Positions 30,351 through 39,700 are shown, numbered from the stretch's first letter. The stretch is 43,761 nucleotides of DNA from Planctomycetota bacterium (GCA_021776925.1 JAJFFB010000102.1:1-43761); one strand, 5' to 3'. Made by a program: numbers and translations. Notes: generated from the sequence alone by a model not told the origin.

Positions 30351-32512
30351 CCGCGGTTGTCACCGAGGGCCTGAATCCGGCCCAACTCGAGGCCGTCACC
30401 CATGCCGACGGCCCATTGCTGATCCTGGCCGGCGCCGGCACGGGCAAGACGCGCACCATCACCCGGCGGGTGGCCCATCTGGTCGGCGACCTGGCGGTGC
30501 CGCCGGGGCGCGTGTTGGCGATCACCTTCACCAATAAGGCGGCGCGCGAAATGCGCCACCGCATCGCCGAGTGGGTCCCTGGCACCGGTCTGTGGTGCGG
30601 CACCTTTCACGCCACCTGCGCGCGCATGCTGCGCATCGACGCCGAACGCGTCGGCCGCACGCGCGATTTCACCATCCTCGACGTCGAGGACCGGCGCAAG
30701 CTGCTGCGCCAGCTGATCAAAGACGCCGGCTGGGATCCAACCCTCTACCGCCCACGGCGTTTCGAACAGTACATCTCCCACTGGAAGCAAAAAAGCATGG
30801 AGCCGGCGGCGGCATTGGAAGAGGCGGCACTGTTCGGCCTCGACGAAGAGCGCGCCGCGCACATCTACGCCAAGTACGAGGTCGCGCTGGCGCGTCAGGA
30901 CAACCTCGATTTCGACGACCTGCTGCTCAAGGGTTTGCAGTTGGTGCGCCTCGACGCCACCGCTACGCGGCGCTGGGCCGACAAGTTCGAACACGTTCTG
31001 GTCGACGAGTACCAGGACACCAACGATCTGCAGTACCAGTTCGTGCGCCTGCTGTCCGCGGCCTGCGGCAACCTTGCGGTGTGCGGCGATCCCGACCAGT
31101 CGATCTACCGCTGGCGCGGCGCCGACATCGGCAACATCCTGCGTTTCGAAGAAGACTTTCCCGGCACCCGCGTGATCCGCCTCGAGCAGAACTACCGCTC
31201 GGTCGGCAACGTGCTCAAGGCCGCGCAGCACGTGATCCGCCACAACCATGCGCGCAAGGAGAAAGATCTCTACACCGAGCGCGAGGACGGCCCGCCGCTG
31301 GCGATGCGCGAGTTGCCCACAGAAGACCAAGAGGCGCAGGAAGTGGCGATGGCCGCCGAGCGCTGGGAACGCAGCGGCACCCCGCGTCAGGAGATCGCGG
31401 TCTTCTACCGCACCAACGCCTGTTCGCGTTCGCTCGAGGCGGCTTTCACCCGCCGCCAGATTCCCTATCAGGTGGTCGGCGGCCTGTCCTTCTTCGAGCG
31501 CCGCGAGGTCAAGGACCTGCTCGCCTACGCGCGCCTGGTGGTCAACCCGCGCGACGACGTCGCCGCGCTGCGCGTGGTCAACGTGCCGCCGCGCGGCATC
31601 GGCCAGACCAGCATCGACCGGGTGCGCGCGGCGGCGGCCGAGTTCGACGAATCGGTGCTCCAGGTGCTGCGCCGCGACGAGGTGCGCAAGGCGCTGCGCG
31701 GGCCAGCCAAGAAGGGTGTGCTGCACTTCCTCAAGGTGGTCTTCGACGCCGGCGAGTTTTCCAAGTCGGCCGAACAAACGCTGCGCTGCGTGATCGACCG
31801 CAGCGGCTACCGTCGTTTCGCCGACGGCCTCAGCGCCACCGAAGACGTCGATCGCGGCGAGAACATCGACGAACTGCTCGCCTTCGCCGCCGAATACGAC
31901 GTGCGCGAAGAGGGCGGTCTGCGCGGTTTCCTTGAAGAGATTTCGCTGCTCACCGACGTCGACCGCTGGGAAGAGGGCGCCGAACGCGTTTCCCTGATGA
32001 CGGTGCACGCCGCCAAGGGGCTCGAGTTCGACCGCGTGGCGGTGGTCGGAATGGAAGAGGGCTTGTTCCCGCACGCGCGCGCCTTCGAAGAGGCCGAAGG
32101 CCTGGAAGAGGAACGGCGCCTGTTCTACGTCGCGCTGACCCGCGCGCGCGAAGAGATCTTCCTGACCCATGCGCGCATGCGTTTTCGCACCGGCGCGCCG
32201 GGGCCGCAGGCGGCCTCGCGATTCCTCGACGAATTGCCGCCCGACGTATTGCCTGACGTGCAATTCCACAGCGAACTGCGCGAGCAGTCCTTTGCCGACG
32301 CGGGCGACTCCCCAGACGACGACAGCCTCTACAACGACGACGACGGCATCCTGCGCCCCGGCGATCTGGTGCACCACCGGGTGTTCGGCGACGGCAGCGT
32401 GCAGCGCGTCCTGGGCGAAGGCGTCAACCAGCGCCTGGTGGTTCTCTTCGACGACTCCGGCCAGGAGCGCACCCTGCTCGCCGCCTACTCAATGCTGGAG
32501 AAGATCCTGTGA
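30347..32512 (+). CDS. pcrA: UvrD/PcrA-type ATP-dependent DNA helicase
   Basis: This 721-residue superfamily 1A helicase unwinds DNA 3'-5' in nucleotide excision repair, mismatch repair or replication restart. Motifs: an N-terminal LNPAQLEAV Q-motif, Walker A with K34 (GAGTGKT), motif Ia ITFTNKAAREM, DEYQDTND (motif II), GDPDQSIYRWRGAD (III), LEQNYRS (IV), a late MTVHAAKGLEFD (V) and VALTRARE (VI). The C-terminal section GDLVHHRVFGDGSVQRVLGEG is the PcrA-type tudor-like domain that contacts RNA polymerase. The gene begins a four-gene chain with overlapping start and stop codons. Whether the name should be pcrA or uvrD is not decided by sequence alone. Confidence 0.95.
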   Translation: MTAVVTEGLNPAQLEAVTHADGPLLILAGAGTGKTRTITRRVAHLVGDLAVPPGRVLAITFTNKAAREMRHRIAEWVPGTGLWCGTFHATCARMLRIDAERVGRTRDFTILDVEDRRKLLRQLIKDAGWDPTLYRPRRFEQYISHWKQKSMEPAAALEEAALFGLDEERAAHIYAKYEVALARQDNLDFDDLLLKGLQLVRLDATATRRWADKFEHVLVDEYQDTNDLQYQFVRLLSAACGNLAVCGDPDQSIYRWRGADIGNILRFEEDFPGTRVIRLEQNYRSVGNVLKAAQHVIRHNHARKEKDLYTEREDGPPLAMRELPTEDQEAQEVAMAAERWERSGTPRQEIAVFYRTNACSRSLEAAFTRRQIPYQVVGGLSFFERREVKDLLAYARLVVNPRDDVAALRVVNVPPRGIGQTSIDRVRAAAAEFDESVLQVLRRDEVRKALRGPAKKGVLHFLKVVFDAGEFSKSAEQTLRCVIDRSGYRRFADGLSATEDVDRGENIDELLAFAAEYDVREEGGLRGFLEEISLLTDVDRWEEGAERVSLMTVHAAKGLEFDRVAVVGMEEGLFPHARAFEEAEGLEEERRLFYVALTRAREEIFLTHARMRFRTGAPGPQAASRFLDELPPDVLPDVQFHSELREQSFADAGDSPDDDSLYNDDDGILRPGDLVHHRVFGDGSVQRVLGEGVNQRLVVLFDDSGQERTLLAAYSMLEKIL

Positions 32513-33015
32513 ACCCTCCCTCTTCTCTGCGCGACCGGGTCTACGCCGCCCTCGCGACCTGGTTCGGCCTCGGTCTGGCGCCGATCGCCCCCGGCACCTT
32601 CGGCACCCTCGGCGGCGTCGCCCTGGCAGCGCTCTACGGTTGGACCTGGCCGGGCTATTTCCTGTGGCTGTGCTGGGGCACCGCCGCGCTGCTGACCTGG
32701 GTGGCGCGGCCGGTCGGGGATTGGGCCGAGGGCCATTATGGGCGCAAGGATCCGGGCGCCTTCGTCCTCGATGAGGTGGCTGGTTACCTGGTGGCGGTGG
32801 CGCTGCCTGGGGTGGCCTTTTTCGGCTGGCCGCAGCTGCTGGCGGCCTTCTTGCTGTTCCGCCTGACCGACATCGTCAAGCCGTGGCCGGCGCGCTCGAT
32901 GGAAAAGGTGCCCGGCGGCATGGGCATCGTGCTCGATGATCTGGTCGCCGGAGTCTGGGCCCTGGCTATCATGGGCCTGCTGCACCGGTTCCTCCCGCAG
33001 GTGTTGGGGCTTTGA
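32509..33015 (+). CDS. pgpA: Phosphatidylglycerophosphatase A
   Basis: This 168-residue membrane phosphatase converts phosphatidylglycerophosphate to phosphatidylglycerol. Family motifs are all visible: LAPIAPGTFGTLGG at the N-terminus, DPGAFVLDEVAGYLVAV, LFRLTDIVKPWPARSMEKVPGGMGIVLDDLVAG and three or four hydrophobic helices. The GTG start at 32509 overlaps the helicase stop (GTGA), indicating translational coupling. The gene's presence downstream of a helicase is unusual functionally but common for compact operons. Confidence 0.95.
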   Translation: MNPPSSLRDRVYAALATWFGLGLAPIAPGTFGTLGGVALAALYGWTWPGYFLWLCWGTAALLTWVARPVGDWAEGHYGRKDPGAFVLDEVAGYLVAVALPGVAFFGWPQLLAAFLLFRLTDIVKPWPARSMEKVPGGMGIVLDDLVAGVWALAIMGLLHRFLPQVLGL

Positions 33016-34433
33016 GCGAATACGACCCTCACGAAGAAGAAGCCGCACAGGTTCGCACCCCACCCGGCATGGGCTTGGCCGGGCGCTTTACCATCGGCCT
33101 CGGCCTGATGGCCACGGCAGTCGCTCTGGTAGCCGGCTTCATTCTCTGGAAAGGGGCCAACAAACTCTCCAACCAGATGGCCTCGAAGTCGCGCGCCGAG
33201 ATGGCGCGCAAGACCGGAGAAATCCTTGCCAGCGGTCCGCGCGAAGGCACCATCCAGGGCCGCAACCTGTCGGCGCCCGAGGGAGTGACGATTCAGACCG
33301 GGCAGGTCAACGTCGCTACCGAGAAGGGCCCGATCGAGGCCCTGGTCTACCAGATCAGCGTGGCCGCCGAGGATCCCACCGCCGAGGGCCAGCGGCGGCT
33401 GCTGTACGCGCCGGTGCGTGGCACCGCCGACGCCGGCCAGGAACTGCTGGTCCTGATCGTCATGGTGTGTGGCGGCCTGGTCGTCGCCACGGTGATCTTC
33501 GGCGCGGTTTCGGCGCGGCGGGTGGCCGCCCCGCTGATGGACATGGTCGAAGACGTCGCCGCGATCAGCCGCGGGCGGCTCGACCGCCACATCCACGCCG
33601 AGGGCGAAGCCAAAGAGATCACTTTCCTGGCGCGGGCCGTAGACCGCATGGTCCGCGACCTGGTCAAAGGGCAGCAGAACCGGCGTGATCTGGAGCAGCG
33701 GCAGCTCGAGGCCGAGTCCCTGCGCGAGTTGCGGCGCAACCTGAAGCCGCTCAGTTCCGAAGGCCCTGCCGGCTGGGACGTCGATACTCTGCAGCTCGAA
33801 GCCGGCGGGCCCGGCACCGGCGACTTCGTCGATTCGATCGGTGGGGCCGAGGGCGGCAACACCCTGGTGGTCGGATCCACCGCCAGCCGCGGCATGCCCG
33901 GCGCGCTGCTGATGGCGATGACCCGCGCCTACCTCCGCGGCGCGATCCAGCAGGGAGCTTCGGCCGCCGAAGCCTGCGGCCGGACCAATGCTTCGCTCAA
34001 CCGCGACCTGGCGCGCGGCCTCTATGCCTCGGCGATGGTGCTGCAGCTCCAGGGCAGCGATGGCAAGGCGGAAATGGTTTCCGCCGGACACAAGGCGCCG
34101 GCGGTGCGCTGGGATGCGGCCGCCGGGCAATTGCGCAAAATTCAACCCAATGGCATCGCCCTGGGCTTTGACGAAGGCGCCATCTTCACCGGATCGCTCG
34201 AAGTGGTGCACCTGGATCTGGTGCCTGGCGACGCGCTGTTGCTGTTCAGTCCGGGGCTGTTCGAACTTGAAAACGCGGCGGGGCGCGGGCTGGGCGAGGC
34301 CGGGGTCTATACGCTGGCCAAGATCGCCCTGGAGCAGGGGCTTGGCGTCATGGAACAGAAACTAACCGCCTTCCTCGGCGGGCCGCCCGAGGGTGACCTG
34401 GCCTTTGCGCTGCTCCGCCACCGATCTGCATGA
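33012..34433 (+). CDS. Membrane-bound SpoIIE/PP2C-type phosphatase homologue with missing metal ligands
   Basis: The TTG start at 33012 overlaps the pgpA stop (TTGA). Of 473 residues, a first membrane helix (about 25-47), an extracytoplasmic part (about 48-143), a second helix (about 144-170), a HAMP domain (about 170-225) and a C-terminal SpoIIE-like phosphatase fold (about 255-473) are visible. GDFVDS keeps the first aspartate (D271). The second conserved position, normally the aspartate in DVSGxG, is S289 (GSTASRG). The TDG aspartate is P414 (SPGLFE). The C-terminal pair keeps one aspartate (D462). Two expected metal ligands are therefore absent, so it may be a catalytically inactive binding or signalling protein. 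The mazG-like gene overlaps its stop. Confidence 0.85.
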   Translation: MSEYDPHEEEAAQVRTPPGMGLAGRFTIGLGLMATAVALVAGFILWKGANKLSNQMASKSRAEMARKTGEILASGPREGTIQGRNLSAPEGVTIQTGQVNVATEKGPIEALVYQISVAAEDPTAEGQRRLLYAPVRGTADAGQELLVLIVMVCGGLVVATVIFGAVSARRVAAPLMDMVEDVAAISRGRLDRHIHAEGEAKEITFLARAVDRMVRDLVKGQQNRRDLEQRQLEAESLRELRRNLKPLSSEGPAGWDVDTLQLEAGGPGTGDFVDSIGGAEGGNTLVVGSTASRGMPGALLMAMTRAYLRGAIQQGASAAEACGRTNASLNRDLARGLYASAMVLQLQGSDGKAEMVSAGHKAPAVRWDAAAGQLRKIQPNGIALGFDEGAIFTGSLEVVHLDLVPGDALLLFSPGLFELENAAGRGLGEAGVYTLAKIALEQGLGVMEQKLTAFLGGPPEGDLAFALLRHRSA

Positions 34434-34723
34434 GCGAGCCGGGCAGCCTGGGCCTGCGCGAATTCCAGCGCTTGATCGACGTGATCTATGGGGCCAAGGA
34501 CCGCGCCCGTGGTTTGGAAGGCACCTTTCTTTGGTTTCACGAAGAGGTCGGTGAGCTGACCCGGGCAGTGCGCCGCGGCCAGGACCGTGAAAACCTCGAG
34601 GAAGAGTTCGCCGACGTGCTGGCCTGGTTGGTCACCACCGCCACCTTGCTCGGGGTCGACATGGAAGATGCGGTTGCCCGCAAGTACGGCGCCCAGATCC
34701 GCGCGCTCGGCGAGCCCAGCTAA
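34430..34723 (+). CDS. MazG-like nucleotide pyrophosphohydrolase (single domain)
   Basis: This 97-residue protein belongs to the all-alpha NTP pyrophosphatase superfamily, which hydrolyses NTPs or dNTPs to NMP and PPi. FLWFHEEVGELTRAVRRG and, 20 residues later, EEEFADVLAWL contain the expected acidic metal-binding helices (ExxE and ExxD). Length fits the short single-domain MazG proteins. Its ATG overlaps the preceding stop (ATGA). Being in a helicase operon suggests a house-cleaning role on damaged nucleotides. It is the last gene of the chain; an A-run begins at its stop codon. Confidence 0.88.
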   Translation: MSEPGSLGLREFQRLIDVIYGAKDRARGLEGTFLWFHEEVGELTRAVRRGQDRENLEEEFADVLAWLVTTATLLGVDMEDAVARKYGAQIRALGEPS

Positions 34724-34742
34724 AAAAAAAGAAGGACAAACC

Positions 34743-34803
34743 CAATCGCCAAAGCCCCCTGGATGAATCCAATTCGGCGAGAGTGCTGCCCTTCTGGCGA
34801 TTG
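34743..34803. repeat. 9-bp inverted repeat with 43-bp spacer in the gap after the MazG gene
   Basis: CAATCGCCA (34743-34751) is repeated inverted at 34795-34803. The left arm lies close to a poly-A run at the MazG-like stop codon, so on the minus strand it would read as a large hairpin followed by T. Function unclear. Confidence 0.4.
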
Positions 34804-34857
34804 AGATGGGTCGAGATCAGGATGGGTTCCTGATTTTCCGGAGAATCCAGAAAGGAG

Positions 34858-34863
34858 TAGGCT
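34858..34863 (+). promoter_or_regulatory. Candidate -10-like box of the CPCC protein gene
   Basis: TAGGCT lies 6 nt before ATG 34870. AAAGGAG immediately upstream could instead be a distant ribosome-binding site, so the assignment is uncertain. Confidence 0.25.
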
Positions 34864-34869
34864 GGTGCC

Positions 34870-35166
34870 ATGAGCAAAACCCCGATCCGCAGCGAATGCC
34901 CATGCTGTCGGGCGCGATTGGAGATCGACCCAGTCAGCGGGGATGTCGTAGCTCACCAGCCTCCACCCCAGGATTTGGAAAGCGCTCTCAAAGCGGCCTC
35001 CAGAGGTGGGGGGCAATCCTCCAAAGATGCCTTCTCCGACGCCCTAGAGGCCGAAAAGGAGCGTTCCAAAGACCTCGACGATCTGTTCCGGAAGGCCGCG
35101 GACAAGCAGAAAAAAACCGACTCGGAAAAGCCTTCGGACAACCCAATGGACGAGCGTTGGCGTTGA
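34870..35166 (+). CDS. Small CPCC-motif protein of unknown function
   Basis: This 98-residue soluble protein begins with a probable half zinc ribbon: ECPCCRARLEIDPVSGDVV (residues about 9-27). This resembles the short CPxC(x)xxL headers seen before coiled tails in planctomycetal and deltaproteobacterial proteins. The rest (about 35-98) is highly charged helical sequence, likely disordered or a coiled coil. No enzyme motif. Only one CxxC pair is present, so metal binding would require dimerisation or another partner. A strong terminator follows 20 bp downstream, so it forms a separate transcription unit. Confidence 0.75.
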   Translation: MSKTPIRSECPCCRARLEIDPVSGDVVAHQPPPQDLESALKAASRGGGQSSKDAFSDALEAEKERSKDLDDLFRKAADKQKKTDSEKPSDNPMDERWR

Positions 35167-35186
35167 TTACAGTGCTGGCTGCCAAC

Positions 35187-35218
35187 GGAACCCGGGCCTT
35201 CCGGGTTCCATTTTTTTT
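35187..35218 (+). terminator. Rho-independent terminator after the CPCC gene
   Basis: A perfect 9-bp stem GGAACCCGG/CCGGGTTCC with a 5-nt loop is followed by A and eight T. The next 174 bp up to the CPBP protease start hold no gene. Confidence 0.9.
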
Positions 35219-35392
35219 GCTTGGAATTAGTTTTTGATCATGGGGATTTTTGTGCGACCCAGGCGAGCGAGGGGCGTATCTCAATTGCTCCCGTTTCTGC
35301 CATGAATATCGCACGGAACCAGGACCGCCCAACACTGCCAGCTGGATCGCTGCCTTGAACGCGCGACCGCGCGGCACGAGGCTGGCCGGACC

Positions 35393-36112
35393 ATGATCGA
35401 CCTAGTCTTCGTCCTGCTGCTGACGGTCGCCGCTCCGTTCTACAGCGTGGCTTCGATCCGCCGCATGCGCCGTCGATTGGAAATGGGCATGCCCAACGTG
35501 CGCAGCAGGTCTTATCTGCGCACCATCATGGTGCAGGCCATCCTGGTCGGCTTGCTGCTGGTGCACTGGTTCCAGCAAGGGCGCACGCCACAACAACTGG
35601 GCCTGCGCAGCCCCGATCCGGTCGGCGGCTGGATCGTGGCATTCATGCTGCTGTGGGCGGCGGTGCTGATGCTGCGCACCTGGCAGCGGGTAGCCGTCGA
35701 CGAAAAACTGCAGCAAGAAGTCCTGGCCGGCTTCGGTCCGCTGGCGTCGATGCTGCCGCACACCCGCAGGGAATGGCAGCGTGGCTTGAGTTTGTCCCTG
35801 GTGGTCGGCTGCACCGAAGAGGTGGCCTTTCGTGGGTTCCTGATCTGGTGGCTGCAGCCGGTCCTGGATCCGTGGCTGGGTTTGATCGCCGTCGCGGTGG
35901 TGTTTGGCGTCGCCCACGTTTACCAAGGGCTCGCTGGCGCGGTCCGGGTAGGTTTCGCCGGCGTGGTTTTTGGTGTGGTGTATGTTGGAAGCAACAGTCT
36001 GTGGATGGCCATGGCGCTGCACGCATTGATCGACGCGCACGCCTTCACTCTTTCCTACCTCGTCCATCGATCCCAGAACGCCGAAACTGCGGATGACGCT
36101 GACCGGATTTGA
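35393..36112 (+). CDS. CPBP family intramembrane metalloprotease (CAAX/ABI type)
   Basis: This 239-residue membrane protein has about six hydrophobic helices and the family motifs: EEVAFRG (E142, E143, R147), FGVAH with H175 and a late LHALID with H210. These residues bind the catalytic metal in Rce1-like glutamate proteases. Bacterial members are implicated in peptide processing and bacteriocin self-immunity, but substrates are usually unknown. The start codon has no evident ribosome-binding site. The downstream gene overlaps its 3' end by 20 bp, so the two are co-transcribed. Confidence 0.9.
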   Translation: MIDLVFVLLLTVAAPFYSVASIRRMRRRLEMGMPNVRSRSYLRTIMVQAILVGLLLVHWFQQGRTPQQLGLRSPDPVGGWIVAFMLLWAAVLMLRTWQRVAVDEKLQQEVLAGFGPLASMLPHTRREWQRGLSLSLVVGCTEEVAFRGFLIWWLQPVLDPWLGLIAVAVVFGVAHVYQGLAGAVRVGFAGVVFGVVYVGSNSLWMAMALHALIDAHAFTLSYLVHRSQNAETADDADRI

Positions 36113-36710
36113 ACCCCTAGTGCTGCCCCTGCCGCTGATCGTGGTGGGCCCCTTGGGCATGCGCTTTCAGCCCAAGTTCGGCAATTGTGAGTTGTTCATG
36201 TTCCATCCTGAGGGCGGAGTGCTGGCCTCGGTGGTCGGGGTGCCGCTGCGCTATCGACGCTTTCTTGGGCTGTTCCGTTACGGCTCCGGAACCCAGGCGC
36301 GCATGTACCGCTGGGTGCCGGAAACCCAGGACTATGCCTTTCATTTCGAGTTCAAGATCGACGCAGACGAAATGCACTCCCTCGACCTGGTCGGGCCCGG
36401 CGGTCAGGTGGCCGGGGGTGTCCCACGATGGAGCGGCTTTTCCGGCATGCTGGTCGGCCCAGACGGCGAACGCATCGGCAAGATCGAACGGCCCAACCCG
36501 ATGAGCCACGATTTCCGTTTTTGGGATCCTGAGGGTGAGCGCCTGTGTGTGGTCGAGTACCTCGGACAGCGCGAGCGGCAGGACCTGGGCTTTGAAACGC
36601 CGCGGTCGCGAGATGTTTTCCGGCTGAATCCGCAAACAGAGGGGGTCCAGGTCGATGCACGCCTGCTGGCCGGCTGGATATATGCCCTGGCCAAGGGCAC
36701 CGCGACCTAG
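36093..36710 (+). CDS. Protein of unknown function, possibly LURP/scramblase-like beta barrel
   Basis: This protein of up to 205 residues starts inside the 3' end of the CPBP gene; a later in-frame ATG at 36159 (MRFQPKFGNCE) is a possible alternative. The body is almost all beta strands with repeated phrases GPGGQVAG, GPDGERIGKI and DPEGERLCVVE. The pattern (strand, DGxxIGxI, strand) recalls the tubby-like barrel of LURP-one/phospholipid scramblase-like proteins, but the match is only a guess. No signal peptide or membrane helix is clear. Being coupled to a membrane protease hints at an envelope role. Confidence 0.65.
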   Translation: MTLTGFEPLVLPLPLIVVGPLGMRFQPKFGNCELFMFHPEGGVLASVVGVPLRYRRFLGLFRYGSGTQARMYRWVPETQDYAFHFEFKIDADEMHSLDLVGPGGQVAGGVPRWSGFSGMLVGPDGERIGKIERPNPMSHDFRFWDPEGERLCVVEYLGQRERQDLGFETPRSRDVFRLNPQTEGVQVDARLLAGWIYALAKGTAT

Positions 36711-36713
36711 CTC

Positions 36714-36719
36714 TAGAAT
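36714..36719 (+). promoter_or_regulatory. Candidate -10 box of the large amidohydrolase gene
   Basis: TAGAAT lies 6 nt before ATG 36726, only 4 bp after the preceding stop codon. It predicts a leaderless transcript. Confidence 0.4.
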
Positions 36720-36725
36720 GGGCGG

Positions 36726-39700
36726 ATGCTTCCCGCCCCCTTGCGCAAGTTCTTCGTCCTGTCTGCTGTCTGGTTGACCCTTTCCTCGCTTGCGGCCGCT
36801 GCTTGCGCCGCCACCTTGGTCGCAGCGATTGCTCCTGTTGGCGGTGGTGAGGAACCCAAGGTGCTGGACGGGGTCTTCCTGATCGAAGGCATCCGCGTGA
36901 TGCAGGATCAGGCGCTGTCGGAGCCCAAGGACCTGCTGGTGCGGGACGGCTGGATCGTGCAGATGGTCGATCACGGCGCTGGCGGGCTGCAGGTGCCGGC
37001 CGACGCGCACCGCATCGAGGCGGAACAGGACTGGGTGCTGCTGCCGGGGCTGATCCACGCCGCCTTCCAGGCGCCGGTGAGTGTTCCGGGCGACAGCGCT
37101 TTCAAGGAAGAGGCGACCGATCCGGTCACCGGGCCGATCCCGGGCATGGAGTACGGCGACCGGCGCTATCTGCGTGGCTGGGTCCACGCCGCGGATTATT
37201 TGCAGTGGGATGCCTCCAAGGGAGGGGATTGGCGCGATGTCGGCTTTACTACGGCGCAGGTCCTGCCCGGGCGAGGAGTGGTGCGCGGACGTGCCGCCAC
37301 ACTGTCCTTGAACGGGCTGCCACTGGGTCAGGCGCTGCTGCAGCGGGAAGGGCACCAGGTCATGGCGCTGCGCGGAGTCGGTGGCTACCCCGGCACGCCG
37401 ATGGCTTCGCTTGCGGTGCTGCGCCAGGTCCTGATCGACCACCAGCGCCTGGCGGGCGGCTACGCGCGTCACGCTGTCGACCCGGATCTGGTCGACCTGG
37501 GTCCGGCGATCTTCGTCGCCAACGGCCGCCGCGAGATCGAGAACGTGCTCGACCTGCTGCGCGATTTTGGCGACGGTCTGCCCGCGGTGATCTTGGGTGG
37601 CCGCCAGGCCTGGGTGCACGCGGTGCGCCTGCGTGAACAGAAGGTCGCGGTGTTGTGGCGCGCCGATTTCGGCGAGGCGCCGAAGGACGACGAGAAGCTG
37701 AAGGTCAAAGCGGTCGAGGAGCGGCCCTATTGGCAGGAACCCTCCGGGCTGCGCGAGATCGAGCGCGGCGAGCACGCCAAGCGCGTCGGCGGTTTCCTCA
37801 AACTTCGGGACTCCGGTGTGGTGTGCGCCCTGGTGCCGCCGTCTTCGACCAAGGACTGGCAGGACGCGGTGCAGCAGCTGACCGACGCCGGCCTGAGCGC
37901 CGGCGATGTGTGGCAGGCGGCTTCGGCCGACGTAGCTGAGGTGCTCGGCCTGGAAGGCGTCGGTCGCGTCGAGGCGCGCATGGGGGCCGACTTCGTCATT
38001 CTGGCGGGCGAGCCGGAGGCCAAGCTCAAACCGCGCTGGGTGTTTGCCGACGGGCGCGGCTGGGAGTTCGAGGTTGAAGAGGAAAAGGAAGAGGGCGGTG
38101 ATGAAGAGGCGGGCGCGGGCGAGGGTGGCAGCGGCCTGGCCGATGGCACCTGGAAGATCTCGGTGCAGACCCCCGGTGGAGAGCAGGTCTTCTACGCCAT
38201 GGTTGCCGAAGCCGAGGGGTCGATCGAGGTCACCGACGCGCTCGGCGCCGACAGCGATGTGGCCAAGGGCATCAGCTTCGACGGCGATCGCTTCAAGTTC
38301 AATTACTACGTCGAGGAGATGGACATCGAGTTCACCCTGTCGGCGCAGGTCAGGGGGGATTCCCTGACGGCAAAGATGGCGACTCCCTTCGGGGACGTGC
38401 CGGCGACCGGCAAACGGGTCGCGGGGGGGGGTGCGGCCGGCGCCGCTGAGGGCGCTGCCGGCGGAGACGAGGAGGGTGCGCAGGAAGGCGAGGAAGAAGC
38501 CGGCGAGGACGAGGTCAAAGGCGTGGCCACCGGTCACCCCGAGTGGCTGATCGAAGGAGAAGAAGAACGAGTCCCGGCGGAAGGTCTGGACTTCACTGGT
38601 TCGGTGCTGATCCAGGGCGGCACCCTTTATGCCTTGGACGGCCGCGACCCCTTCGTCGGTGACCTGCTGATCGTCGACGGTCGCATCGAGGCCGTGGGCG
38701 AGGGCTTGTCGGCGCCCGCCGGGGTTCCGGTCTACGACGCCAGCGGCCTGCACGTCAGCCCGGGCATGCTCGACGCGCACAGCCACCTGGCGCTCGACTC
38801 GGTCAACGAGGGTTCGGTGTCGATCACCGCGGAGTGCCGCATCTACGACATGGTGCATACCCAGCACTACGGCATCTATCGCGCCGCCGCCGGCGGCACC
38901 GCGATGGTGCAGTCGCTGCACGGTTCGGCCAACCCGATCGGCGGCCAGGCGGTGGTGTGGGAAATGGACTCGCGTCAGGCGCGCATCGCCGACGTGGTCT
39001 TCCCCGACGCCAAGCAGGGGATCAAGTTCGCGCTGGGCGAGAACGTCAAGCAATCCAATTGGGACAACTTCGGCCAGCGTTTCCCCAACAGCCGCATGGG
39101 AGTGCAGGCGACCTATCGCCGCGCCTTCACCGCGGCACTGGACTACATGGAGCGGCGCCGGCAGTTCGAGGCGGGGCAGCTGCCCTCTTTCCGCCGCGAC
39201 GTGCGCCTGGAAGTGCTCGCCGGAATTCTGGCCAACGACGTGCACATCCAGTGCCACAGCTATCGCGCTGATGAGCTGCTGATGTTCCTCAACGTGTGCA
39301 AGGAGTTCGGCATTCTCAAGCCGACCTTCCAGCACGTGCTCGAGGGCTACAAGGTGGCGCCCGAGCTCGCCGAGTACGGCGCGATGGGTTCGTCCTTCGC
39401 CGACTGGTGGGCGTACAAGATCGAGGCCTACGACGCGATTCCGTGGAACCCGGGGCTGATGGACCGCGCCGGCATGGTCGCGTCGATCAATTCTGATTCC
39501 AATGATCTGGTGCGGCGGCTGAACACGGAAGCCGGCAAGTCGCTGCGCTACGGCGGCCACGCCTGGGACGTGGCGATGCGTTTTGCCACCTTGAACACCG
39601 CCATGCAGCTGCACATGGACGAGCGCATCGGTTCGCTCGAGGTCGGCAAGGTTGGCACGGTGGCGGTATGGGACGCGCATCCGCTTTCGACCTACGCGCG

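Noticed and set aside
30092-32377. Minus-strand open frame of 761 codons opposite the helicase
   Set aside because: Antisense shadow of a conserved helicase; it also covers part of acpS in the wrong frame and has no recognisable motif.
34743-34803. Inverted repeat near the MazG-like gene as a true terminator
   Set aside because: Its spacer of 43 bp is too long and the T-run would be on the minus strand, where no gene ends here.
34720-35016. Minus-strand 98-codon frame ending in a hydrophobic helix
   Set aside because: It overlaps the CPCC gene and a poly-A run, and the hydrophobic tail is short; more likely chance.
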